From positions 52,274-116,273 of the forward strand of contig JAGVSM010004203.1 in assembly GCA_022494885.1 (NCBI GenBank): 64,000 nt of DNA. Reading direction: 5' to 3'. This DNA is from Micrasema longulum. Taxonomy: Eukaryota > Arthropoda > Insecta > Trichoptera > Brachycentridae. A program made the translations under genes and the position numbers. Under the pieces are notes generated by a model, which did not search any database, was not told the DNA's origin, and saw nothing but the letters and a program-made list of their open reading frames with translations. Shown here one piece after another: positions 24,406 to 34,539 of this stretch (the stretch's first letter is position 1; every line of letters starts with the position of its first letter).

Positions 24406-24552
24406 CTCCGGTAGATGATCTCTTGGCGGAATACCTCCAGCTGAAGGATAGAAGATGGTCTCGGTACTTGGGGGTAGTGAAGGTGTAGAGAAGCGGGTTA
24501 ACTGCAGAGTTCAACGGGACCACAAATACCACCAACCAGGCATACATATCAG
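24406..24552 (-). CDS. Lgr3: Lgr3-like receptor, TM7 and proximal C-tail exon
   Basis: Acceptor caaaattccag. It encodes SDMYAWLVVFVVPLNSAVNP then LLYTFTTPKYRDHLLSF and a basic tail. NPLLYTFTT is the LGR form of the NPxxY motif in TM7. Two endings are possible: a donor (gtaagg) after codon Gly at 24406, leaving in phase 1 to a further tail exon, or reading on for a few codons (GKEIK) to a TGA at 24389. No AATAAA is seen on the minus strand between 24389 and about 23700, which favours a further exon, but I could not identify one. Confidence 0.9.
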
Positions 24553-25769
24553 CTGGAATTTTGAGATACAAATAAGTGGGGTTTATTAATTTATTATTGA
24601 TATAATTACAACGAATTACGTTTCCTCACTTGGATGCCGTGTGATTAGGGGAATCTCTGCATTTTTACTGTCAAATAATGTATTTTGTAGAAACACAGAT
24701 TTTAAATTATTTTTTTTGAACTGTACTTATCCAAAGCATATTTTTTAAGCCTTCATTAAAATAAAGGTTTTATTTTGACATTACAATAAATATTTTACAT
24801 TCCCCAATACTTTGTATGGTATCTCATTAGCTGTGGCAAAATGTTCATTTACACCATCTTTATGTAAGCACATTTAATATATTTTTTTTTAAATAATGTA
24901 TTTGCCCACTGTCAGCCATTTGAAAGATCAGTACTAGTTGTATAAGTAATAAACTCAGATTAATAATTCTTTAGAGATGCCATTAAGCTCTATTGCATAG
25001 AACAAAAGCGTTCCAGATTTTTGGTTTGATTTTAGTATGGTTTTTAGTTTTACAACAAACGTGTAATATACGGTTTTGTTTGCACTCGCAATTCTCAACG
25101 CAAGTACCTACAGTCCGTTGTATTGCTGCGATTTGTAGCTAAGTTCATGGTAAATAATCATAAAATGCTTTTTCTTCACATGGGCGACTCTATTAGGTAA
25201 TTAAGGTAAAAAAATCTACATTTGCCTTGTAAATGCTCAGACTTCCATATTCTCCTTTCAAAAATGTTATCTCCCTCCGTTGCAATAAATTAAGATCTAA
25301 ATAACTTTCGAGGAAGGAAATCCAGCCTGCCTACAAACATTAGGATTGGCTCAAAACATTGTTGAAGGTAAATAATTTTTAAAAAGTAAGAAATAAAGTA
25401 ATTTAGAACAAATTTTACAGGCAAAATAAAACATAAAATTAACATATTTTAAAATATCGCCATACTTTAAAAATGAATTAAGTTTTCAGTATCCTCGGAG
25501 TTGCAGCTTAACTTACATATGTTCCTACAAAAAAAAAACAGTAAATAGAACCATAAAGTAATTCAGGATCAAGTGTGGCATTACAAATCAGTGGTGGCTC
25601 TAAGGGACGCCAGAACCCAAGGGCCTGATTACTACGAAGTGCATATTATTCTCCCTTCCCTCGTAAGCGAGTGTCTAGTTCTTTGTGCCAACTGAACCTA
25701 TGGTAGGTGCTTTAATTATAATTGATTGGAATACTAATTTACTTAATTTGAAATTGAGATAATACTTAC
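24553..25769 (-). other. Lgr3 intron (TM6/TM7)
   Basis: 1.2-kb intron. A partial repeat S lies at 25215-25380 (aatgctcagacttccatatt, ttgcaataaattaagatcta). Otherwise AT-rich with nothing recognised. Confidence 0.6.
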
Positions 25770-25957
25770 ATGAAACCTCAAAGTCCAAGAAGTTGGTTAT
25801 TTTAAGACAGACAACAGGAGCCCAGCAGGCTGCGTTGGTCAGCACGATGAAGAAGAAACGAATAGCAAACTCGCAATCTGTAGAGCATGGGGCTACTCGT
25901 CGAGTGCGCCACACTGATATGAACATAGCAAAGTATGCTGTAGCTATCACTATAAGT
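25770..25957 (-). CDS. Lgr3: Lgr3-like receptor, TM5 to TM6 exon
   Basis: 188-nt exon, acceptor tttttttcag, donor gtaagt, phase 2 to phase 1. It encodes the rest of TM5 (LIVIATAYFAMFISVWRT), a short third intracellular loop (RRVAPCSTDCEFA) and TM6 (IRFFFIVLTNAACWAPVVCL) followed by KITNFLDFEVS. The RFFFIVLT...CW.P motif is the LGR TM6. ICL3 is short and has two Cys. Confidence 0.95.
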
Positions 25958-26039
25958 CTGAAAAAAACAATAATTTATCAGAGTCTTACTTATATTTTAT
26001 ATCAGGAGGCAATGAATAACACTGTTTTGTCTATAAAAA

Positions 26040-26205
26040 AATGGCGGCCCCGTGTTCTAATGGCTAAAATCTTTCCTCACACACAGAGGGTTCCAGGATT
26101 GATTTCCAGAGTGATTGGAAAAAACAAGTGTGATTTTCTCAAGCCTGGGTGTTCTGTACTGTAAATTGCCACTATAGTTGGCCCTGCTGGCCGGTATCAT
26201 GCAAA
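26040..26205 (+). repeat. tRNA-derived SINE, family V (diverged)
   Basis: atggcggccccgtgttctaa head, tcacacacagagggttccag, body gtgattttctcaagcctggg / tgttctgtactgtaaattgc. The B box is mutated (ggattgatttcc). Inside the Lgr3 TM5 intron. Confidence 0.65.
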
Positions 26206-26214
26206 AAAATATAA

Positions 26215-26478
26215 TATTACCAGAGCCCTAATTACAATGGGAAGTTAACAGTTATCTTTGACTGCCTATAAAGAAAAATAGATGTTTGTGTACAAAAATG
26301 AGTATATTTGCATGAACATTTTAAGTACCTTCACCGGTAACCTATAATTAAATATGTTTAAACGAAAAAAATATATGCATATTCTGCTTTTCACACAGAA
26401 AACTCAATTTTACTTTGTATATTAAATTGAAGATAAATGTTAACTTTCCATTGTAATTGAGGCCCTGAAGCCTCGACA
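26215..26478. mobile_element. Foldback MITE
   Basis: agagccctaattacaatggg / aagttaaca.ttatct at the left is inverted at the right as agataaatgttaactttcca / ttgtaattgaggccct. A related right half is at 54.54-54.73 kb. Non-coding; within the Lgr3 intron. Confidence 0.7.
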
Positions 26479-26574
26479 AATGTTTTAGATTTGATGGGTA
26501 AGGTAAAAAGCTTTAAAACAAAATTCTAATTGAGATTAGTCCACTATGTGGCTGGTCAGAGTTTTCAGATGAGA

Positions 26575-26748
26575 AATGTGTATTTAGAGGATCATTTGCA
26601 TTTCCACAGCAATATTTCACAGGCCATGGACTGGATTTAAAATGTAACACTGATTTCATGTACAAAACTATCAAGGTATACTGCAATTGGAACACCAATG
26701 CAATGCCTCATGTACCACTTGGTGAGGTTAGGGATATTGATGATGATA
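26575..26748 (+). repeat. SINE family T, 3' part
   Basis: cagcaatatttcacaggcca, ggtatactgcaattggaaca and ccaatgcaatgcctcatgta match the T body and tail; the tRNA-like head is missing. It ends about 70 nt from the Lgr3 exon at 26819. Confidence 0.6.
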
Positions 26749-26818
26749 GGTCAAGATTTCCATAAAATAAATCATAGTTTACATAGCTGCTATTGATTAG
26801 TGTATCTAGATATCTTAC

Positions 26819-26951
26819 CCACTCATATTTACTCCAAGAAAAATGAAAGCGGAATATTGCCAGCCAAGAGGAAATTTCTCTTGTAAATGTAGGGGGAAAC
26901 ACATTCCACTTTGGGTCCCATAAAAACGAGTACTATTTCTCCAGTGTAAAA
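26819..26951 (-). CDS. Lgr3: Lgr3-like receptor, second extracellular loop / TM5 start exon
   Basis: 133-nt exon, acceptor ttattttcag, donor gtaaga. Joined to the previous exon it reads ILHWRNSTRFYGTQSGMCFP then LHLQEKFPLGWQYSAFIFLG and VNMSG. The MCFPLH segment carries the ECL2 Cys that pairs with TM3, and FLGVN opens TM5, both close to relaxin-receptor sequences. It contains a possible N-glycosylation site (NST). The frame is offset from the longest open frame at this place, so only the splice reading shows the gene. Confidence 0.93.
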
Positions 26952-27524
26952 CTGAAAATAAAAAGTAAATATTAATAATTTCAAATGTGAACACTATAAA
27001 TTAGCTCATATAATCGAACTTGGTTATTACGAGGAAGATGGGGCCGCCTGAATTTGCTTGTTATAAGCCAGAGGCGCTCATGACTAGCTATGGCACTGTA
27101 AGCATGACGCATGACTCAATATACTAGGAAAATATTTTCTCAATACGAAAACACCAATAAGGTACTTTTTATAGAATCTTACATAGTGTCATAAACATAA
27201 TCCGATCCCAGAGCCCAGCGGCATCAGTTTGCCCGTTCAGATTTTATTGTTCAAGTTCTTATTTTGGAAATGTTTTTCTTAAAGGATTGAAGAGTTTTTG
27301 CACAATTGTTGATGATATTTTGGTTCAGTATGTATAAAATAAAAAAGTGAATAAATGTATAGAGAAAACCAAAAATATAAACAAACATTTCCTCATTATA
27401 TCTAAGATCTCGCCATTTCTGTGAGCGTTTTCACCAAATGTGACTGTATTCATTTTCTATCAAATATTGTATTTCTAGCTGTTGTGATTTTCACTACACC
27501 ATTTTATTTCAGAACTGAACATGA

Positions 27525-27830
27525 ATTGTTTGACTTTGTAAGGAATTCAGTAATAAGATAATGGACGCAGCAAACTCCGGTGATAACTGTCATCAAGCGG
27601 AGGCGATACTAGGCCATTAACTACGGATGCCTCCTGAGAGCCTAAACCACGCTTGCCTACTTTACAAGGCATCAGGTTCTCAACGCTTGGACTCATTCAC
27701 CTGGTTCGTCAACAGTTTATGTCGGAACCTAACTTGGAAGGATGTACAGCAGCTGACAGCTGATAGACATGCATGGAGACTCTTTGTGGACACCATATGC
27801 TTCAACAAGGGAGCGGACATGGAATAATGA
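27525..27830 (+). pseudogene. RTE-like LINE C-terminal fragment, family B copy 2
   Basis: FDFVRNSVIR, RMPPESLNHACLLYKASGSQ, then a decayed tail. Inserted in the Lgr3 intron, ending about 35 nt from the TM3-TM4 exon. Confidence 0.75.
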
Positions 27831-27864
27831 TGAAGATAAACATGAATTTGAACCAATGGCTTAC

Positions 27865-28015
27865 TTGGAAGTACAGCAAGAGTTATTCCAACTGTCCACA
27901 GCATCAGAAGAATACGGCTGGCTACACGAGGAGTGAGGCGAGGGTGTCCGCCCAGAGGATCTACGATAAGCAGAAATCTTTCCACCGACATGAAGGCCAG
28001 GATCAGCAGAGATAC
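27865..28015 (-). CDS. Lgr3: Lgr3-like receptor, TM3 to TM4 exon
   Basis: 151-nt exon, acceptor aaatttccag, donor gtaagc, phase 0 to phase 1. It encodes VSLLILAFMSVERFLLIVDP, then GGHPRLTPRVASRILLMLWT and VGITLAVLP. The TM3 end has ERF in place of the common DRY, as expected in LGRs, so it is a family trait and not damage. W in TM4 is present. The exon's 3' side abuts a decayed RTE-type LINE fragment (27.53-27.83 kb), so an open frame runs through both; the residues after VLP are intronic. Confidence 0.95.
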
Positions 28016-28139
28016 CTGGAAATTTAAGTAATAATACTGTTCTGATTGAAATTTTACAGTATCTAAGATAAATAAAATGCAGGATGCAAATTTTCATTCA
28101 AACAGGTACTTACAATACTGTTCATAAGGATAAAAACAA

Positions 28140-28480
28140 GTGGTTGGGATATTTAATTTTATATTTATTTATTCACAGTACTACACCAATTTGAATAACA
28201 ATTTTTGGGACCTAAGTCCCAACTTCATGGAACCAAAAGGTGGGACAAACAATAGGACTTAGGCAACATAGCACAACACAATGACATGTCATACAAAAAA
28301 GGAAAAAATGTTGGTTTAATTGGTGTCCTGACAATGAGACGGGTATGTCTCGAAACTGTAGACATAAGGTAAATGGTTATATACAAATATCTAATAACAA
28401 TTCGTATACAAATTTAGTTACATACATAATCAAAATATATGTATTACAAAAACATAATTGAAATGATAATTGAGATATGG
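28140..28480. repeat. Repeat with gacgggtatgtctcgaaac hairpin
   Basis: AT-rich start (tttatttattcacagtacta) that looks like the end of a LINE on the minus strand (cctaagtcccaacttcatgg). Then at 28328-28362 a hairpin motif: ctgacaat, stem gagac, gggtat, stem gtctc, gaaactgtagac. The same motif lies at 53.45 kb in reverse. Confidence 0.5.
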
Positions 28481-28739
28481 TTTTTATAAACTTCTATACT
28501 ATAGTAAGAAATTAGAGCAAAAAATAATATGCTTAATAGCAGTGAGTACTAAATGAAATAATACTAAAATAAATAATGAAAAACCATACACAATATAGGT
28601 ATACAGTATGAATGTACTCCAGACATGTATTAATGTACTTATGATATCTGTTGTTTTTTTTGTGATTTTTTTTATAAACAAATAGATAAATTCAATTCAA
28701 TGCTGTTTTTTAAATTATTAAAGTGGTTATTTTATTTAC

Positions 28740-28885
28740 TTCAGAAGACGTCATTGCCATTGCCCCGATAATAGTGCAGGTCCAGGAGTTTGTCCAATGG
28801 TGAGAATTTTGGTAGTAAACATGGCCAAACCTTGCATCTTGAACAGCAATTACTAGTAAATATATTCCCATCAGCATATCAGCCA
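28740..28885 (-). CDS. Lgr3: Lgr3-like receptor, TM2 / first extracellular loop exon
   Basis: 146-nt exon, acceptor taacatttcag, donor gtaaat, ending in phase 0. It encodes VADMLMGIYLLVIAVQDARF (TM2, with the D of LAxAD and the MGIYL motif shared by LGRs), ECL1 with a Trp-rich HHWTNSWTC (the conserved Cys for the TM3-ECL2 disulfide), and the start of TM3 (IIGAMAMTSSE). Confident assignment to the LGR family. Confidence 0.95.
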
Positions 28886-29624
28886 CTGAAATGTTAAAAA
28901 AGAGATTTATAAAACATAATAATTAATGTGTAATTCATAGAATAGGATTATTCTTAATTCTATGGTGTGATTAATAGGAACTCAAATGATGAATCAAAAG
29001 GAAAACAATAAAAAAGGATCTTTCATACAACTTACCACGCAAATAATTTTTAAATAGTTTAAATGTTAAAAACTTGCTTGAATTTTACTAAGATAATCTA
29101 CGTCATTAGAAATTATTATTTAAGAAAATTGTTTTAAAAAAAAGAAAAAAGAAAATTAAATTCATTTTGACATCCACCTAGTGACATAAATCAAAACTAA
29201 AACCACAATTACAGTTACCTACTTTTATGATTTATCAGTCAGCGCGAGTTGGTTCAATTAACTACGTGTAGATGTCGCACTAAGCAAACTTTGACTATTT
29301 TATTGATTTAATAATTACAAGCCTTTTATGTGATACATCTTTTGTTATTCTAAACATCAAGAAAATATTTTTTTAAATTGTCGATTCATTAAGTATTATT
29401 TTTTCATTTACACAAAATTCTATATTAGATTTATAAAATAAATAGCATTTATTTTTATTGCTTAATATCGCCGTACTCCAACACAGCAGAGTGGCGCAGC
29501 GGAAGCGTGCTGGGCCCATAACCCAGAGGTCCGTGGATCGAAACCACGTTCTGCTAGATATATTTTTTGTTGTTTTTTTTAATAGTAGTAATTAGGTATT
29601 AAAAACAATTTATTTTTGTCTTAC
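28886..29624 (-). other. Lgr3 intron (TM1/TM2)
   Basis: 739-nt intron. A fragment of repeat B (ttattcttaattctatggtg) lies at 28949, and the initiator tRNA-Met gene is near the upstream end on the opposite strand. Confidence 0.75.
29485..29556 (+). tRNA. Initiator tRNA-Met (CAT)
   Basis: 72-nt cloverleaf. The acceptor stem starts AGCAGAG and closes with TTCTGCT (last pair G.T) plus discriminator A. The D arm is gcgcagcggaagcgt. The anticodon stem is ctggg/cccag with three G:C pairs around the CAT loop (29515-29521, anticodon 29517-29519), and the T arm is cgtgg/ccacg with loop ATCGAAA. A1:T72, the GGG:CCC anticodon stem and A54 are identity marks of eukaryotic initiator tRNA, so this is not an elongator Met or a SINE head. 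A Pol III terminator (attttttg) follows within 15 nt. It lies in the Lgr3 intron between the TM1 and TM2 exons, on the opposite strand. Confidence 0.96.
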
Positions 29625-29786
29625 CTGCAAGGTTTCGTATCAGGAGAGATAGAGCTCTATTTTCATCTCTCGATAGAAATCTTCCCCATAGTACTAGGAG
29701 ATTCCCTCCGAGTGTCAGCAATGCGACTAACCAGGCCGCAACTCGCAGAACTGGCCGGCTTATAAGTTCTTCTAATGATGATATAC
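29625..29786 (-). CDS. Lgr3: Lgr3-like receptor, TM1 exon
   Basis: 162-nt exon, acceptor tattattttag, donor gtaaga. It starts GISSLEELISRPVLRVAAWL and runs through TM1 (VALLTLGGNLLVLWG, with the GN pair of family A GPCRs) into the first intracellular loop and the start of TM2 (LSLLIRNLA). It ends in phase 1; g plus tg of the next exon makes the Val of the NLAVAD motif. SSLEELI after the hinge is typical of relaxin-type receptors. Confidence 0.94.
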
Positions 29787-30064
29787 CTAAAATAATATGT
29801 TAAAAGTTAATATTTATATGTAAATAATGCGCATTTAAATGTCTAAAAATGCATTTAGATATACATAGCCGATAAACTTTGATAAAAGAAAATGATGCCT
29901 TTTGTTTATTTTGTTATTTTATTTTTACTATTTATTTCATTTAGTTCCACGATGAACATAGTCTATTACTTACAACACAATAATTACACCACACACACTT
30001 CATTATTTATCACTATTGTACACTTAATATAATAATTTATAATATTTAAATTTCTTTTATACGA

Positions 30065-30625
30065 CAGCCTTCTAAAAAAAATGGAAGTGCGGCTAGGATT
30101 AGCAGGCGCCCATTCAACAGCATGAAGGTTGTCAGGAGATTGGATATTTACTAAGTGAAAACCAAATGCCGCCTATATAACGCCTGCATAACACTTATTC
30201 TCCTCTATTGATGCGAATCGTGGCACCTCACTAGGGCCCAAAATAGCAAAATACTGAGTTTCGAGAATAGATGTATCAGAAGAATTTTAGGTGTGCCGTG
30301 GTTTGACTTGGTAAGGAATGAAGTAATAAGAGAACGGACGCAGTAAACTCCGGTGACAATTGTCATCAAGCGGAGGCGATACGGATGGCTTGGACATGTA
30401 CTGCGGATGCCTCCTGAGAGCCTTAACCACGCTAGCCTACTTTACAAGGCATCAGGTTCTCGACGTCCTGGACGTTCACTGCTGACTGTTCGTCGGTAGT
30501 TCGTGTCAGAACCACGGGACTCGAACCCGACATGGTAGGATGCTTAGGAGCTGGCAGCCGACAGAGATGCCTGGAGGATCTTCGAGAAAACCATATGCTC
30601 CAAATAGGGACGGGACATGAAATGA
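30065..30625 (+). pseudogene. RTE-like LINE C-terminal fragment, family B copy 3
   Basis: Colinear with the 7.9-kb copy: RLGLAG, CESWHLTRAQNSKILSFENR, RRYGWLGHVLRMPPESLNHA, SLLYKASGSRRPGR, with stops and indels. In the Lgr3 hinge-TM1 intron. Confidence 0.8.
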
Positions 30626-30735
30626 TAATGATGGTGTTTTTTTATATGTACACATTATTACTATTTATAATATATCTAGCCAAGTATTTTTTTACACATT
30701 TATGTAATATGTAAATACATTTCATTTTAAATATA

Positions 30736-31139
30736 CAGGGTGTTCTTTAAACCCTGTCACATCCGAAATCACGATGATCAGTATGAGCAAGAAGACAGAT
30801 TGGAGCATTCAAATTAATTTTTAGAACGAATAAAATTTACAAAAATAAAATATTTAAAAAAACAGATGGTTGCTTGCTTCTGCAGGGGAGAAACGAGGAG
30901 GGGGGAGGGGACGGTTGACGGTGTTTTAGACACGGCCACGTGTTTGAAATACCGTCAACCGTCAGCGCGGCCGCGCCCCCTCACTTCTTCCCTGTAGAAG
31001 TCAGCAACCATTTGTTTTTTTAAATATATATTTTTTTCAATTTTCGTTCTAAATATTTTTTTTTAATATGCTAATATGTCTTCTTGCCCATACTGATCAT
31101 CGTGGTTTCGGATGTTACAGGGTTTAAAGAACACCCTGT
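30736..31139. mobile_element. TIR MITE, copy 2
   Basis: Same family as 118-508: cagggtgttctttaaaccct and agggtttaaagaacaccctg ends. The inner inverted pair (atggttgcttgcttctgcag / ctgtagaagtcagcaaccat) surrounds a GC-rich palindrome (gacggttgacggtgtttta / aataccgtcaaccgtc with ggccacgtg and gcggccgcgc). In the Lgr3 intron. Confidence 0.87.
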
Positions 31140-31477
31140 TTTTGCACTTTTCATATTTTTTACGTTTCCTGGAATTTCTTCAAAAAACTTTATTCTCTTG
31201 TACATAGGGCAGTTCTGGGCAGCTTTTAATTTCGTTTCCAGTCTTTTTTATATTTTCAGATCCTCTTGTTGCACAGTTATAAAATAACTCATTATTTTAG
31301 AGTTTGTTTTGAAAATACCTCGGAACTAATTTTGTTAATTTCATTAGCAACACTGTATTTGATTCTCTGATTAGTTGTCATTATATCTTATCTAGAAGTT
31401 GAATCATTTTCTTAATTTTCGTGCGTCTACCATCTCTCTCGATACTTAAATAAAATACTGGAGTAATAATCAAAGAA

Positions 31478-31785
31478 AAGCTTGGGTTTCCTAGGACAGC
31501 GGTGCCCGTATCTTAACGGCAGTAGTGAACGGTGATGCGCTGAACAGCCGTCGTAACGGTGATTAGAGAGTGGTTTCCTAGAAAAACGTTGTTGATAACA
31601 CTGTTTTCTTAGGAAACCACTCTCTAATCACCGTTACGACGGCTGAACTGTAGAAAACAGTGTTATCAACAACGTTTTTCTAGGAAACCACTCTCTAATC
31701 ACCGTTACGACGGCTGTCTACCGCATTATCGTTCACTACGGCCGTTAAGATACGGGCACCGCTGTTCTAGGAAACCCTAGCTTAA
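31478..31785. mobile_element. Foldback element with duplicated arms
   Basis: Ends aagcttgggtttcctaggac and tctaggaaaccctagctt are inverted, with ggtgcccgtatcttaacgg extending the arms. Inside, the block ctctctaatcaccgttacga occurs twice in direct orientation (about 31618 and 31690) and once inverted (31548), so a central hairpin has been partly duplicated. Confidence 0.85.
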
Positions 31786-31994
31786 GGAACTATAATACAA
31801 TTATGATATTTTATACGCATACATAAAAGATTAAAATACATATTATTACAATACAGCTTATATATGATTAATATTAGTCAAATTTATATTTTAAGCACTA
31901 ACTTTATGGTTATTTATTTTTGTAAAATAAATTTAAAAGAACTTTGTTTTTAACGGCTATTTTTTTCCCTAAATTTTTCACTTATTGAATGAAT

Positions 31995-32240
31995 GAATGA
32001 ATCAAATGAATCTCACCCGCAAGAGCAAAGGTTTCATCTCATTAACTTCAAAAACAAACAAATAGATGGAGGAGTCGGAATATAGATGTTCAAATATATG
32101 CAGAATGATGAATGTTAAACAGTGTGTACAGTGGCCACTTAAACCAGCCAATGACCGGTCAAAAGCTCTGTGGATGTCTAGACTTCCATATTCCCTTCTG
32201 TAAAATGTTCTTCATGTCTGTTGTAATATTTTTACTAATA
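31995..32240 (+). repeat. MITE-like repeat S
   Basis: aatgaatctcacccgcaaga, gtgtgtacagtggccactta, aaccagccaatgaccggtca and agacttccatattcccttct match the family. Confidence 0.7.
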
Positions 32241-33060
32241 TTTGAGTTAAATTTTATGAAATTGTACAAATAACCTCTATTTTTAATGAAATTTTATTAA
32301 AATTAATTAAAAAATTTGAATTCATTAGTAACTTATTTTGAAATATATTTTTTTTTAACCCCGATCATAATTTAAACAGTAATTTCAGCATTTGATATGA
32401 ATTATTATTCACTCCACGAATCGTAGCTTAGAAAGGTACATATTTTATAAATAAAAATATAAATGAAATAGACATTTTTAATACGACAATTATCAATTTT
32501 AAAACGTTCTTAAATGCACTGTTTGAAACAAATTATCAATGTCGTAATAAAACTTTCTTTTTCATACAATTGTTTCTCTGTTTTTGATGTGTATTATTAT
32601 TATTATTATCTTATCTCTTTCTGATATTAATTTATCAAATATTTTTGTGTGATGTATATTTTATTATTTTCACATATATACTTACTGTCAACTAATTTTC
32701 TTTTTTTTTTTTAACAATAATTTGTTGATACCATTTTTTTTATACTTATAAGTATATGAAAATGTATTTATTTTTTTGTTTGAATTCTTTACAAGTTGTT
32801 TACAATTTGCTTTTTAATTCAATTACTTTTATTTTATCCAGATAAAATTATTTTTTTCTTTTTTACTATGTAAAGTTTCACTTTTTATTTTGCATGGCAG
32901 TATGCTTCTTATTGTTTCTAAATGTATACAAAAAAGCATTGTTAATCTTTTAAGTTTTTACGCACTATGATTGTACTTAACTGTATATTTTTTGTAAATG
33001 CCCCTTGGGCGTATTGTAAAATTAAATAAATAAATAAATAAAATAAATAAAAATATTTTA
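32241..33060 (+). repeat. AT-rich intron sequence ending in a LINE-like tail
   Basis: Very AT-rich. The end ttttgtaaatgccccttggg / cgtattgtaaaattaaataa with (aaat)n resembles a LINE 3' end; no coding part recognised. Confidence 0.35.
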
Positions 33061-33762
33061 TTAAAACATAAATAAACATATTGTCGCTTCTTATAATATC
33101 AACTTCTCTAACAATAAATTAAAAAAACATTGTGATGTACGAAATAAAGGCGAAAACAATTTGAAGTAGATTTTAACGGCAGACTCCATCATTGACGACC
33201 AATTCTCGCCATAATTGAATTTCAGCAGGAATTACATTTTACCGCCGAAAATATAGCTCGGAGAAAATTGCGAATCCAGGCGTAAAAAGTTGATGGAAAT
33301 TTTATTAAGTTGCTCATGTTTTTGGCTCTTGTGAATATTGGCGGTTGGCGTCAATATCGTGTGGTCACACAAAATACAGTTTTTAATCAAAATCACACGA
33401 TCTAATCACAAAAATAACGTATCGGAATGGGATTTCGAATATTTTTCACAAGGGTGGCATTATAAATTATATTGCTAGCAAAATGATACGCATATACCGA
33501 TATATATTTCAAAATATAGGTATCTATAAGCATATTGTATTAGGTGTCAGCAGAAGTTTCGTCCGTTTTTTTTCCAAATTTAAAAATGAACACCAAAAGC
33601 AAAAATAAATGTAAAAGCTATATACAATATACAATCAAGTATACGTTGGCGGTGGTATAGACGTTAACCATTTTTTTAATGGACTTCTTTGCTGCCAATG
33701 TGTTGTGTTTTATTTTTTCAAGTTATTTGACGCTAAAAAATTCTAAAGTCATACTTAGTAGC

Positions 33763-34356
33763 CATGCCAAAAGTCATAAAAAGTGGTATAAGAGAGACTA
33801 TTCTATAAGTTGAAGCATTTTCTAAAAGGGAACTAAGAAATAATGGGCCATTAATTCCATTTGAAAAAGTGAATGCTCGAGATGCTGCTATGATCAGTAG
33901 GTGTTGTCATACATTAAGAATAAATACCCTACTTTTTTAAAGACATTTTTTTATTATAACGATATTGTGTAGTAAATAAAAGATAAAATAAACAAGTGTA
34001 AATATGGTTTGTAAATCTATCCATATTTATAGAACTAATGATTTTTTGTAGGTGTATCTAAACGGGCTGTTCAGAGAATTGCTCTCGAAGGAAGTAAAGC
34101 CGAGACTTCTTCAACAAAAATAATAAATCCTGGAAAGGAGAGGAAGATAAAAAAAATATCAAAATTGACAACTTTGATTACCGTGCCGTCAGACAAAAAA
34201 ATTCAAGAGTTTTATGTAGTAAAAAAGGAAGTACCTATCATTCCAAAACTTCTTATTGATCTGAGAAACGATATTAATTTTAAAGCACACTGTGAACACG
34301 TCATCCGTGTAGAAGAAGAATACGATAAAAGAGATTTTTCTCTTATTTTTGCCTAA
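33763..34356 (+). pseudogene. Fossil DDE-type transposase, N-terminal part
   Basis: Broken frames read MPKVIKSGIRETIL, FSKRELRNNGPLIPFEKVNA, then after an AT-rich gap VSKRAVQRIALEGSKAETSS and, following gagaggaagataaaaaa, DKKIQEFYVVKKEVPIIPKL. This order (ENNGPL...R.A...GVS..TV.RI..E, then .IR..IYEFY....PT...L) is that of the DNA-binding half of an insect DDE transposase family I know from genome surveys; I cannot name it. The catalytic half is absent. The gap may be an old intron, since it ends tttttgtag. Confidence 0.5.
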
Positions 34357-34394
34357 ACCTGATAACCAATTCCTTTTTTCACTTAATAGTGGCA

Positions 34395-34530
34395 CTGAAT
34401 CGAATAAAGGTTTCAGCTCTTTTACTTCACAAACGTCTACAGATGAAAGGGTTGAGGAAATGTGGATGTTTAAACATGGGCAGAATGGTGAATGTTACAA
34501 AGTGTGTAAAGTGGCTACTTAAACCAAAAC
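34395..34530 (+). repeat. MITE-like repeat S, fragment
   Basis: aaaggtttcagctcttttac, tgaggaaatgtggatgttta and gtgtgtaaagtggctactta; truncated by the LINE tail that follows. Confidence 0.7.
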
Positions 34531-34539
34531 TAACTCTGA

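Noticed and set aside
26708..26902. 64-codon minus-strand frame over the ECL2 exon
   Set aside because: Wrong frame for the receptor; the correct frame is given by the splice junctions at 26951 and 26819.
27680..27864. Open frame continuing the TM3-TM4 exon
   Set aside because: It reads past the gtaagc donor into the antisense of a family B LINE remnant; residues after VLP do not resemble an LGR and the next exon joins perfectly in phase.
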